Below, in pieces: positions 14,901 through 27,700 of a DNA stretch of 64,000 nucleotides. A model generated the notes under the pieces. The model did no database searches. It worked only from the letters and a program-made list of their open reading frames with translations, and was not told where the DNA came from. The translations under genes and the position numbers were made by a program. Origin of the DNA: Todiramphus chloris collaris (Eukaryota; Chordata; Aves; Coraciiformes; Alcedinidae). The DNA lies in contig JANVCC010000062.1 in NCBI GenBank assembly GCA_025345505.1, positions 13,092,100 to 13,156,099 on the forward strand. Reading direction: 5' to 3'. Positions within the stretch are counted from its first letter, which is position 1, and every line of letters starts with the position of its first letter.

Positions 14901-17900
14901 GAACTTTGCTTAAAAATCACCAAAGAAAAATAACAAATGCTTCCAAAATCAAATATGGTAAAGTCAAACATAACCTCTCTAGGTTCACTGTATGTCATTT
15001 CTCCAATAAAAATCTTTGAACACACTTAACATTATGCTATCTACATACTCACACCAGGAATAAATCACTAAAACCAGCCAAACCTTAACCTACTTCATAT
15101 TCACTTTGTACCAACATTTGTTCTGTGAAATAAACGGCAGGCTCAACACTGAACACCCACAAATCAGAGTTGCCAGTGTGCACAATAATTAGTAAGTTAA
15201 AATTCTAGTACTTCTTCCATCTTCAGTTTAACGGTAGGAATGGGAACAGCTTCCTCAAGCTAAAGGGACTGACTCTTCTGAAAGCTGCCAGTCATTCTTT
15301 CTCACACACTTCACTGAAAGGTCTCCCAGCAGCTCTCTTAAGTATCAGAACAAGTAGTTATTCAGATAAAGAATCTGAAGGACTCTTTCCTACCCTCAGC
15401 TTAGACAAAATGCTATTATTCCAGTAGTGTACTCTGCCATTAAAGGGTGAAACCTCTGCCTGGAAGAAACTGGCTGCGTTTGTGCAAGGGAAGCGATGAG
15501 ATGGAGAAAAATGCATGTGTTTTCTCCTCACATTCACACGTACACACACACATTTCATTGCCGAGTTTCCTTTGTACTGATTCACAATTAAATGCTTTTA
15601 AGAGGACTTTAGAAGCTGGCACAGAAAACCACGGAGAACAGCAATGTCTTGAGCGTTGCGAAGCAGCTGTAAACTGTACTCAAGCAGCTCATGTTCTCTG
15701 TTCTTGCTGTGCCTTTAGGTATTTTTTCCTGAGTTGCACAACTATTACATTTGTGTCTTCTTTGAGGCATTCCCTTGGGAGGTGAATGCCCCTGAGGGAA
15801 TATGCTGAATGTTCTAAGCACCAAAGCCATCAAAAGAGTAATCCAGATAGAATTTCTTTTACAAGTACTTCCTCGTGCTATGGCAGTAATGACAGCATTG
15901 AGTTTTCTTTCCCACACCGAACTAGTTTTAAGTGATTTTCCAGATGTCACCTGCTCAGCACACCTTCCCGTAGCCATGTACTCCTCCTGTAGCTGTGCCA
16001 GTCACATCAGCATACAACAACCCTCCTGTCAGTACATAATTTCACTATAAGCATAGCTGTACAAGTTTATTGCCACAGCTTTTCTCACTCTGATTGCTGG
16101 TATCTGGAACAGAGAGATGATGAAGTAATCTATCTGAAAGAATCACTCCATTTAGCAGAGACTGAAAGTGCTGTTAATGAAAACATCTAGTAACTAACTC
16201 CCTTTGTGTCCCTGGGTGTGTAAGGAATAAGAATTGCCATCTGTTCAGTCATGTCATTCCTTTTCCCCCACACTGTTTTTCATCACCGTTATAATACCCC
16301 ACTTAGTCACACCCCAAAGACTGGTGTATTGATCAAGTGACAGCAAAATGTCTGTAAGAAAAACAGGTAGCAGTTCACAGCACCTTCCCGTGTTCCAAGT
16401 GAAATGTAAGAAGAATAGACAAAGAAGGAATCTTCATTTTTTCTTAAATTATGAGTCCCATTTGATTTTTCATTTCATCTGTTGCACGCTACTTCAAAAA
16501 GAGCTAGAAAATAATTAGCTTGTGAAATCTAGCTTGTTTTTTCCACGCCTCTCAGCTGGCCAGTGTTCAACCTTTTTCTTTCAGCATAACCAGAGGAAGC
16601 ACAAACCAAAATCCATTTTCAGTCTGTCATAGTTTTGTCTCCCAATTACTCTACTGGCTCCTAAAAGAGAAAATTTTTCTACCTGTAAAGTTGCCAAGGG
16701 TACAAAGTGCCAACCACAGGGAATGGGTTGGTGCATTTTTTGCTTATGAAAACAGGTCTTCTAGTTTCCTCAAGTCCTGTTGTATAAATGATTTCTTACC
16801 CAAACCTTAACTAGAAAGGAAATCATTTCCTTGAAGCTATGAATACCATGCACATTCCCAGCTGCCTACTATTCCATCTTCGTTAGTAACCATGAGAGAC
16901 TTGTCCCTGATAGGATCACAATGAAACAGAGATGTGGTTGATCCAATACTGGAAATGTTTTTAATGTCCCTTAAGCTACATAATCTATCACAGGTGAGTG
17001 AAGTGACAACATCGTATGACTGTTCCCAAATGTTCAATTACTTCTTGGACAGTTGAAAATAAGCAAGTCACATTTCATTGATCTGCCACCCGATAGCCTC
17101 AGTGCGCTCCCTGCAAGCAGTAACTGCTGCTCTACGGACAGGATAAGGAAAACATTGCAAGTCACATACAAGGTGCTTGTGTCTATCTTCAAGTCATAAA
17201 ATGAATGGGCTCACCTCAGCTAATCAAAATGTCTCAGCTAACCAGGGCACAAGACAGTTCTCAATCCATAGCAGAATGCTTATTTCTCAGGCACGTACTT
17301 ATCGGGGGCCGGACTGCTTTATAGCAAATGGTGGGCATAAAACAACAATGATTTATACTGCCATGAGAGCAGAAACAGATTACAGATAAAATGTGATAAC
17401 TGGTCTTCAAGAGATCGAGATCTACATTTTCTGGTTTGCAATAATTAGAACAGGAAACCTTAGTAAACTCAAAGAAGCGATTGATTTTCAGTGCTATCCT
17501 CGTAACAAATACAGATTTCTTTTTATCGAGTCTGCCAATTTTGGACAATATATTTTCATGGTGTTTCAGTCTTGTTTTGAGGACTGCTAGGAAACACTCA
17601 CACATTTAGCTTTCTGTCAAATTCTTTGTTATAATGCTATTCTGACATCTTCTATGCGCTCAGGATTACATCACACTAGTCAGGAGTTTACAGATATTTA
17701 TGTGAAGGCAGATGCTTACACAGAAATTATTTAACTAAATTGTAAATTTATTTTATCAATCTTCATGTCTCTTAATTAAGAGAAACTTGCTTAAAATTTT
17801 GATGAACTCTCAGTTAACTTCATGTAGATGATTGGGGGAAAATATTACAGCCTCCAGGAAGAAAACAATACACAAATAGAACACAACAGATTTTAAAGTA

Positions 17901-18089
17901 AGAGTCATCAAAGGAATATACAAACAGTATACAAACAAATGCAACATACAGACATCAGCCGATAGAAAAATTCACTGGTCCACTGAAGCCTTTGACACAA
18001 TAGCAATCTATGCAAAACGAGGATGTGCTTCTGTATAAATAAGAGCAAAATGGACTTAACCAGCCTGTCTTACGATTTTGCCAGCCTCT
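11973..18089. other. Non-coding stretch upstream of FREM3 relic
   Basis: AT-rich sequence where further FREM3 exons would be expected on the minus strand. I compared short open frames with conserved FREM C-terminal motifs and recognised none. The open frame at 16837-17037 (minus) has no supported identity. No repeat body was recognised. Confidence 0.5.
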
Positions 18090-18770
18090 CAGCCACAATC
18101 TAGATCAACTGCCCCCGCCTGGAGACCAGGCCAGCAGAAGCGTCGGGCTCCAGCGAGGGCTCCGCCGCCCCCCGCGCACTCCGCAGCCCGAGCAGCAGCA
18201 GCCGCGGGCAGAGCCCCCCGAGAAGCCCCGGCCGTGGCCCAGACGCACCCCGCGCTCTGCGCCAGTCCCCACCGGCTGTGGCTACTGAACGGGCGGGGCG
18301 GGGGCACCGGCCCGGGCCTGGAAGGGGAGTGGGGGGAAGAAGGGCCCTCCCCCAGCGCTGCAGCGAAAGCTCCCGCCCCGTTCGGGGCTCGGGGCCGGGA
18401 GGTGCCCGTGCGGCGGCAAGGTGCGGGCCGGGAAAAAGCCCGAGCGAGCCGCGTACCGGGGCGGGTTGCCGAGGCGGAGCCGAGCGATGCAAGCCAGCCC
18501 CTGCCCCCGGACCCTGCCCGGCGCAGAGCGGCCACAGCCTCGCTCCCTCGGGCCGTGCGGCAGCGAGAGGATGCGGGGCGGAAAGGAGAAGCAGCCGAGG
18601 CGGGAGAGCGGGAGGGAGCAGGTGAGGAGGAGCGAGGCGGGGCTGGCGAGTTACGAGTCGAGGCAGAGGGCAGCAGGCACCTAAGGCGACCGGAGGCAGC
18701 AGGGAAGGCTCAGCTGAGCCCTTCCCGGGGGGTACGGGGCTCGGCTCGCTACTAGAGCACCGCAAGTGCT
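18090..18770. promoter_or_regulatory. CpG island, probable promoter
   Basis: About 680 bp of very GC-rich, CpG-dense DNA with GGGCGGGG-type (SP1-like) boxes, set in AT-rich flanks; the only such island in the window. Long open frames on both strands here are composition effects. Good donor-like sites lead outward both ways: GAGCAG|GTGAGG on plus (GT at 18622) and AATC|GTAAGA on minus (last exon base 18074). A bidirectional or lncRNA promoter fits. It could also be the old FREM3 promoter, which would face left. No assigned gene. Confidence 0.7.
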
Positions 18771-21700
18771 TGCCCAGCAGCACTAGCCGGATGAAAACCC
18801 GAAATACAAGTTTCCTCTCACGAGGGAGGCGAATTGATTGTGAAGAAGAGCAGATGCAGAATTTCAAGCCAACACGACCGCCCTGTTGTATTCCAGAAGG
18901 GGCTAGTGATACTTCATCTCTAGTACAGGCAGAAGTTTCCTCCCTTCACCCCCAAATTCGGCCTACAGTTTACACTGTACCGAGTGTGAAAGGGGGAAGG
19001 TGGAAATCAGCACAACCACGCTGACCTTAGGACACTTGCTTACAGCTAGAGCTTGATTACAGATAGAGAAATGACAGCAACGCCAACAGTTTCCACTTGG
19101 TTTTTGACCATTCCTACGCAGTTTCCCGTGCAGGTGCTCAGCCCTTGCTCAGGCTCTTGGCTGAGGACAGCACATAAAAATGCTACTGGATTTTTTAATA
19201 AAAGGTTTTTGTTGGAATTACTACTGCACATCTTAATATTTTGGACATTTAGCCTACTGTTTCAGTAAAGGGACAAGTCACTTAAAGCTTTTATTACTGC
19301 TTACGGGTTTGTTTTGCTTTTTATTTCAAATGCTTCAGGAAACTATCAGCAGTGTACCAAGCCCCACTGTGTGTGAAGATTAATTGCTTACCCACTCTAA
19401 CTGCTGTAAAATAGGATTGGACTTGTCACATTCATAGGTGTTTTGCCTGTGCTCTGGTATCTTTATTTTAATAGCAACATGTACTTAAAGCTGAAGTGCA
19501 TAGAGAAACCACCTCCATTTCTCTGGTTTGGTACAAGGCTTGTACAATCATTTTTTATTAGCTTATTAATGGTTTGGGGTTGTTTTTATGTATGAGAAAG
19601 TCTTTATGCTTCAGTTTTCATGTCCACTACACAGCACTCCATGGAAGCGTTGCCCGGAGTGAGGACTGAGCCCCTGGTGTGCTTGAGACGACTGAACTTG
19701 TACTGGGCCTCCCCCTCTCTGGAACCTACATAGGCCCAAGTTATTTTCCTCAAGACAACAGGTTATTTCTGGGCAAATACAACTGGGCTTATCAGTAACA
19801 AAGACACTGCTGAATAACTGCTTACAAATAGAAAGGGGGTTTTGGTTCTTGATAGATTCAAAGGCCTTATGCCAAAGTCTGTTCTTTGGTAGAACTGAAC
19901 CTCCAAGTTACCCACTGAAAGCAGTAGTGTACTGTACATCTACAGGTATACACAAGTATGCAAAGTTCAAAAAATTTGAATTTTTCCCTTCCTTAATCAA
20001 TTCTCAGCATTTGTTCTCTAAGGAACACTGTCAGCACACAATATCTGTGTAAATCTCCAAGATTGTATGCTGTTGCCATCAAGTCTCCTGGAAGGTAAGA
20101 AATTTTCACATTAAAATAAACACAAAGAGAAATGTGTTCATTACCATTGTTATCTCAAAAGTGTGTTGGGAAGGAAAAAAAATGAGGAATTGCTTTCCTA
20201 GTTATTTATGCTGAACCTGCTTCTACATTTCAGGTTGTTGTGAGGTAGTACAATTTATCACAAATACAAACGTACACCAGAAAAAAACGAGATAACATTA
20301 TGAAGTTACGGAAACCTGACATTCAATTGTTGACAAACTAAATCCAAACCTCATAAAATGGTTCTGACTTGCTCAAATCTATTCTTCACTTTGTGCACAG
20401 TACAAGAATCATTTTCTCCTCTTTCTGTTTCCCTGACTTGGCAATATTTCATCTTTCCTATGTCATTGAAACCTAACCCTATAAGCATGTAAGACCTGGG
20501 TGCTTATGTTACATGTTAAAATTGTTGGAAATGCTTTCATACATACTTGCAGCAAGGGGTTTTTTTCTCCAGTTCTTTGGACTTGATTCAAAGCCGTCTA
20601 AGTCCTGCAATCACCTTTTGGTTGACTTTGATGGGCTTTGGATCCATGTTAGTTATACAAGTTATTTAGAACCAAGTTCAAAGAACTGTTAAACAAAGAA
20701 GAAAGTTTTACTTGCTCAAGAGCTTTATTGTGCCTCCAACACAGACAAGTGGCTTCCTTTCTATAGTCATGGTCTAGTTAAAAAAACCCAAAACAACCAA
20801 CAAACCACTGTATTTAAAGCAAGTTATGAGTAATGGTAGAGATCAGACAGTTGATAAAACATGGATGCTTGATATCAGTGAAAGATCCTAGAGATCTTGA
20901 TTTATCACCATGTGAAGTCTCAGAGACAGACCAAACCTTGGTGCAGCACAACACATGCTTCTAGGCCCTCAAGTTCTGGCAAATTGTGTTAAAAAAAAAA
21001 AAAAAGTGTAGTTCAGCAACCTCCTGCATGTGTTTCCTTCTGAATCTAATTTTTTTTTAAAAGCTTCACAAGTGTGATTAATTTTGGATACATAAGCACT
21101 GATGCACTTGTTAACCTCTAGTAACCAAGTAAGTTGAGCCAACCTGACAGTTGACTGTAATAAGCTTCTGATGTGTTGCGAGTTAAGATCCCAGAGCCAA
21201 TACCACAGAAATTACATCCTGCAAACCAAAAACAGCAGCTAGGTTTTCCACAGAACCAGACTTAGAGTAATCACTCCAAGATCCTTTTTCACAGTCACAC
21301 AAATATACACAAAATTGTAACCCGAAACATGTTTGAGTGAATATTTACTACAGTAAGTGATGTGTGAGCACTCCAAAACCAGACAGTATGTCTTCCAAAA
21401 ACTCAGCTTATTTCTCACACTCAACATGAGAATTTGGTTCTGAAATTTGGAACAGGGCTTTGTTCCTCATGCCCTTTCCAAATAATATAGCTCCAAAATT
21501 ATCTGTCAAGTTTCTCTTCAGGAGAAGAAACACTCATACCCCATGACATTACATAATGTTAGGATATGGTATACCAAGCTATATCATGAAGCTTCCTAAG
21601 CAAACAGTGTATGACAAACTGAAGGTACATACATGTTCTTCCTTCTGTAACAGCAGTGAAAATAGAAACACTAAGTAGTCCATCTATAATATTTTTTCCC

Positions 21701-24700
21701 CACAAACTGGTAAATTCTTAGTCAAATGTAATTAAAAAAAACAGGTAACAATTTGATATTGAAAATGATTGAGTATTATTCAATCTTCAGAAAGGTCTGT
21801 TCGATTAAAACAGGAGGAAAAAAGTGACGCTGCAGCTACCACTCTCAGGACCTCTTCAGACCCTTTCCATCTTGCAGCCACCAAGCACAAATGAAGACCA
21901 GGAGCTCCCCTCGGAAAGCTCCAATAGGCATTTCATACCTTAACTCTCCCCTACCATGGAGCCAGTGGTTTCATGGAGTTTAATTGACAATGTCAAGCAA
22001 TGGTGCAGTGACACATAACATCTAGGAAGCTCATGGCTTAGGTGGCTCTAAGAACTAAAAGTGGCAATTTCTCATATTTTAAAGGAGAATATTGCATGAT
22101 TTTTTTGTAATATTTTAATGACTCATGGATTAAAACAAGATAACATATAGGAAGAGCAGTAGGATTTGTCAGAAGTCCTAGGAACTTGAAGTTAAGCCCT
22201 TGTTTTATTTCCAAGAGCCACCATTTTCACTCTATACTGTTTTAGTGCTATTATTCTTTTCCTAAGGGTAACCCAAACTTAGGAATCTGGCCTGAATCTG
22301 CCCCTGAAGATTCCCAAGCCCTGTAGCAACTATTCAAATTGTTCTTATGTTGACAATGAAGCATGAGAGCAGCTTACACAAATTAAACCCAAAACCAACA
22401 GTTCAATATTCTACTAGGAATGAAGTTGTCTTGTACTTGTGTCAGAGTTTGTCCACATCTGTTTATCTTCAGAAACGCACTGGGGATTTTTGGCATGCAG
22501 TGTGTTGCTACATCCATGAGGGGGCACTTCTGCTTAGGAACTATGAAATCAGGTACTACCCGCCTTAGCTGCACCATCTGCTCTGACACAGGTATCAGAG
22601 GATCCAAGTTCAAACTCTACCTGGTGTATATTAAATATAATGTAGTTGGCTCCTAGTCAGTGATGTGACTCTGCTCTAGTCAAATGCACACACCAGTATT
22701 CAGGGGATCTGATCCATATCTTTCTTAGGGACAAAGATCCTCGCATTTCTTAAAAAAAACTAAAGCAAAAATGCATTACTAGATCACAGCAGTACTTCCC
22801 TGAAATTCCTATTTTGTGAAGTGAGAAATAGTTCTTACTTGCTTTGCTTCCCTGCAAGGCAGAAAAATAAGTGTACTCTACTGTTGATGCTATTTGAAAA
22901 ATAACCCCCTTTTTCACCACCACAAAATACCTCTACCCATATGTAATCTTTAAAACATTCTAGAATTAGCCTGCCTCTTACTGCATTGTTTCCATTTATG
23001 CCAAATGAGAAAGTTATTCAGACATATAGGACAAAAGGCACTGAATGTAGGTGCTTGAAATATTACCCAACTACTCAAAACAGCTCCAAAGGGAGGAGAA
23101 TGAATGCAATAAAACCCCTTTGCAGGGTTTGTGTGTCAAGTAAGGAAAAGTAGATCAAGGTTCACCTGAAGGTTTTGCTTGCTTGCTTTCTTTTTTTGAC
23201 AAAAAGGCTCAGTTCCAAAGGAAAGCACTGATTTGACAGAATAAAAGCCAACCAACTTTTCAACACAGACATCTATTACAGTGGTATGATGCAGAGAGCA
23301 TTCATTAAGGTGGCAGATCCAGCTGACTCCTGTCAGGACTCAGGAGACAGGTTCACTTTCTTCCGCACAACTGCTTCTCTTCTTAATATTTGAAAACTTC
23401 ACATCTGAAATTATTTTGAAGTTTGATAGTTCCATGGTCTACGAGTTGATAGAAGTGCTTTATGGTGAATACATACATGTGAAATGCTGCACCAAAAGCC
23501 ACCTCTAGATTTTTGTGTATCTTAGCAGACATGAATGAAAGTTCAATTTCAACCAACAAAATACTAGAAAAGCACCACTTTGGCTAAGGACAATGGCTTT
23601 ATGGCCCATACACCATAGCAACTTGCAAGGTCACAACACACCCTGCGGGCTCACAGGCAGTTTAAACACCTGTGAGCTATCAGGAGCTTACGCTGAACTG
23701 GCGAGGCACAGCTGCTGCAGCAAGCACAAGGCATCTGATATAGCAGTAAGGTGAATGCAAAGGGAGAAGAGACTGTGAGGAAATACATAGTACTATAACT
23801 ACACTGAATTGTACAGAAAATTAAAACCAGTTTAGAATATAATCTAATGTTTCACTCCTTTAGTCTCATGTACCCTCAGGAACTCAGAGCCAAGCAACTA
23901 GTATTTATTTGTATAATCCTACAGTCACTACGGCCAATCGGAAGCAATTTCCACACTCAAACAAAAACAAAGTCTGAAAAAAAAAAAGGAAGTTGTTATT
24001 TACAGCTCTAGTCTCTGAAAGCTGATGCTTTAAACCTTTTTTATTTTTAAATAGTCACATATAATTGTTGGTTTTGTTTAAAAAGTAATATACGCACTTA
24101 TTCACTGTGACTACACAACACAAATACTGCCATAGAACTGGTAAGAGCTTAATCAGCTATACTTGTTTATTTGTGCATACAGAGCCAGAATACAGCTGCA
24201 CTAGTTTAAAGCAAGTTTGACCATCCCATGGCATTTTAGATTCAACAGTTTGCACTGCATGCCTTGGGCCACAAGGGGAACCTCAGTGGTACCAACACAG
24301 GACACTGTTACTCTTCTTCGACAAACCACACAACTCTATCCATTCCTGAAAACTCATTCCTGAGTTTTTCCCAAGATGAGAAATCAGATCTCTCATGATT
24401 TCCTCTAGGGGTTCAGCACCTAGGAAGCTGCTGGCTTGTAGCACATACCAAAAAGAACATTCTGCACTGTGTCATTATCACGGCAGGTTTTAGTGAGGAG
24501 CATAACCATAACATGGCAGAAGCTCTAGCTAAAGAACAACTCAACTTTTATATCAGAAAAACAATTCCTAAGAAATGGAGTGTTATAGAGCTTTTTCTGT
24601 CCCTTGTTCAAACAGCATTACATCAGCCATGCCTCTTAGTATTTATCAGTAGAGTCACAGACATTTTGGGGAGTCATATAAGTTAAAAATAAAACACACA

Positions 24701-27700
24701 CCCTCAATCAGAAAACAAACAAAGCTTATTTGTAATATTAAACAGAAGCTAAGCAAGGAACAATATTTTAAGGGCTAATTTAAGAGATAACTCAGTTGGG
24801 TTATCAGTAAAACAAACCTTCCCACGTTTACAAATGCAAAAAAAGAAAACCAAACACTACCTGAGAGAAAACTTACTGAACTCATTCAGACCCCTAGAAA
24901 GTGCTGCCTACCTCTAGAGATGGTGATGGACACTCATCTTCACAGGCCTGCCAGTGTTCTTTTAAAACTTCTGCACTCCAGAGGTAGCTTTGTCTACTAA
25001 ACCAGCACCCTCCTCAAACCCCTGCTCTAAGGGCGGATGCTGTGAGGAGCAGGTGTTGCTCAGATTGCCATCAGCCTTCACCTACACCTGGGCAAGGGGC
25101 TGCCTAGCTCACCCCCACCCACAGCAGCTGAGAGCAATAGAGTCATCAACTACATCAAACTGCTGAATAAGAAATGCAAGAAACTTTGGATCTAAACTAT
25201 GTCATTTCTTTGTTGTTTGGTTTTGGGTTTTTTTAAAAGCTTATAGGTTTTGAGAGGAAGAGGCTTTACAGCATACCCTTCTGTAATTTGTAGCTGCTTT
25301 GAAGGCAGAAAGGGAGGGTTTTAGATCACAGAATAATCACATTATCATAAAGAGCCCACCACAAAGTGGCTACTGTAAGCCTCCCCTTACAAACATTGAA
25401 GTCCTTTATTTCAAAAAAACCAATCCTCTCCAACACTCCCCCATCAAAACTGCTTCTGTCCCCCCCCCAGCAGGGCATTTGGAAACACTGATCAAGGACA
25501 GCAATTAATTTCAGGCTGCAGTGTGAGTACAAGCCCTCATCAATGTAACCTGTAAGTTTGGAGATAGGACAACATGATATAAAGTATTCTGCTGCAAGGA
25601 GACTATTGTTTAAAATTAAATATTTTTCTTTTCTCATCCTCAGGGAACAGCTGTTTGTCATCTTTGAACTGAACTAATTTTTTTCATCCATTTTTACTAT
25701 TCGTAAAAGATAATTCACTGTTGTTAGTTAACACCATAATTCCAAAACAAGAGAAGACATTTGTAGGGATCTGTGTACAGCGTGTGTCTGTTTGCATAAG
25801 TGAAAGTCTGTATGTTTGCATTTTCTCATAGAAAACACTCAAAAACCTGAGACATGTAAATGATCCTGTTTGTCTGCTTTGTAATGTCTTGCACGTGAGC
25901 AGTGGCAATGCTTTGCTTTAAATCATCCTCACATAGAAGGATCAGAGTGATTTACACAGGTAGGGAGAACCAGCAGCCAGATTCACTTAACATTCATTAA
26001 TAACACTCTATTGGCAATGATACCTAAAAGCATTTGATTAATCTTGTTCTCCTTGACATGCTCTTTATGGGAACAATACATAATCTGTTTTCAGAGACTT
26101 CCTGGATGTCTGACTACTTCACCCTCACAACTGACTGACTTTCTTGAGTCTTTAATGTATGGTTTTAACAAATCCTACTTGAGTCTAATCTCCTCAGACA
26201 TCCAGCGCAACTACCTAGCTTGTAAATTTCTGCAGAAGAGGTAAAACTCCAAATTCCAGTTTGGACTGTCAAAGCCTGGATTTCTTTAATGAGTAAGTTC
26301 ATTGCAGCCTGATCTTTGGTGCTGTAGTTGAAATACCTTTAAAAAATGCTAATTGTTTCAAACTAAAAGTACATATGAGATGTGATAACATATTTGGGAT
26401 CAAAACACGTGTCAGGTAATTCAACCAGCCAAAGTTCTGTACCAGTGTTGCCAGATACAGTTCTACAGTTGAATACAAGTATCACTTGGATGGTGGAGAG
26501 AGAAGAATACACTTTTCAGCAGCTTAGCATTCTGAAAAGAATGCAACAGTGAATAAGGGTATTATTTCTGAGCAAAACTGCACTTCGGATAATCTACAAT
26601 CAGTTGACACTTCTTTTCTAAATTATTTGTGAATAATTTCCTGAATATTCATCAGGTAACCAGACATGCACCTCTTGGAGTCCTTCCTTCTTTATGCATG
26701 AAAAGTTTTGTTCAATATAAAAAATACTATAATATCCAGCATCTGACTTTTAATTACTTCTAAGATAAGAGAGAGAACAAACCCACTTTAAAATTATGTA
26801 TTCTACTCAAGGGAAGATTGAAGATGTGAATCAAGTCAAGCGTCTTGCAGGAAATAAGACACAGAATGAAACAGGATCCAGAGACAGCTATGAACACCTA
26901 AATCAGAACCTTTGAGGACATTATTATGACAACTGGGCAATAAAATTCAGGATTACCAACACAGAACAAAAGTCACGTACAAAATCAACCTAAAGAGTTT
27001 TTGCAGGTGCAAAACTCTAGACCAATACACCAGTGCAAAATAACTTCGTAAAGCTTGAGACTGTCATTAAAGTTTACAAGTAGTTTTTCTCATCTCAGAC
27101 TTATTTTATGCCTTGGTGAGGTTTTTCATAACAAATGCACACTAACACTCATCTGTGATAAATGTAGTAAAACACAATTAAAAATATTTACATAGACAGT
27201 CATCTTCATTTGTTTAGATCACTGACCAATATTCATTTTAGGCTGAAATTCAATGAATTTGATTGGTTTGGGGGACAATTTGTGACACTATTTTAGACCT
27301 GTACTGTAGTCTGTCAGAACTAGATTTGACTCAGAAGATTTCTTACTGACTGCATTAAATGTAACTGCACAATATGTTCTCATTAAATAATTAAACAGTG
27401 GTCACTCAGAACATGCAGGTTGTCTGGTAACACCCTGCAGGCCTGGAAAGACTTCCTCTTCTCTTTTCCCTTTTTTCTCTTTCCAACACGCAATCCTTTG
27501 CTACAGTGCAAATGGAGAGAACAGGAGAAAATATGAGCAACTGTTTTGGAACAGTAGAGAAAAATGATGTTTTATATTACACCTTATAAATCTTACCAAC
27601 TTGGATATTCGTGTACTCATCCTCCTAGTCTTCTGAATTAATTGTGGTCCTCCCACAGTAGTAATTTACCTCCCAGATAAAAATAGCTGTAAGGCAATAG

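Noticed and set aside
16837..17037. Minus-strand 66-codon frame as a FREM3 exon
   Set aside because: LCSLRDIKN vaguely resembles a FREM region, but the surrounding residues do not follow the family and splice sites are poor.
18078..18867. Long open frames on both strands of the CpG island
   Set aside because: High GC removes stop codons; residues are Arg/Ala/Pro/Gly-rich with no domain, and frames overlap on both strands.
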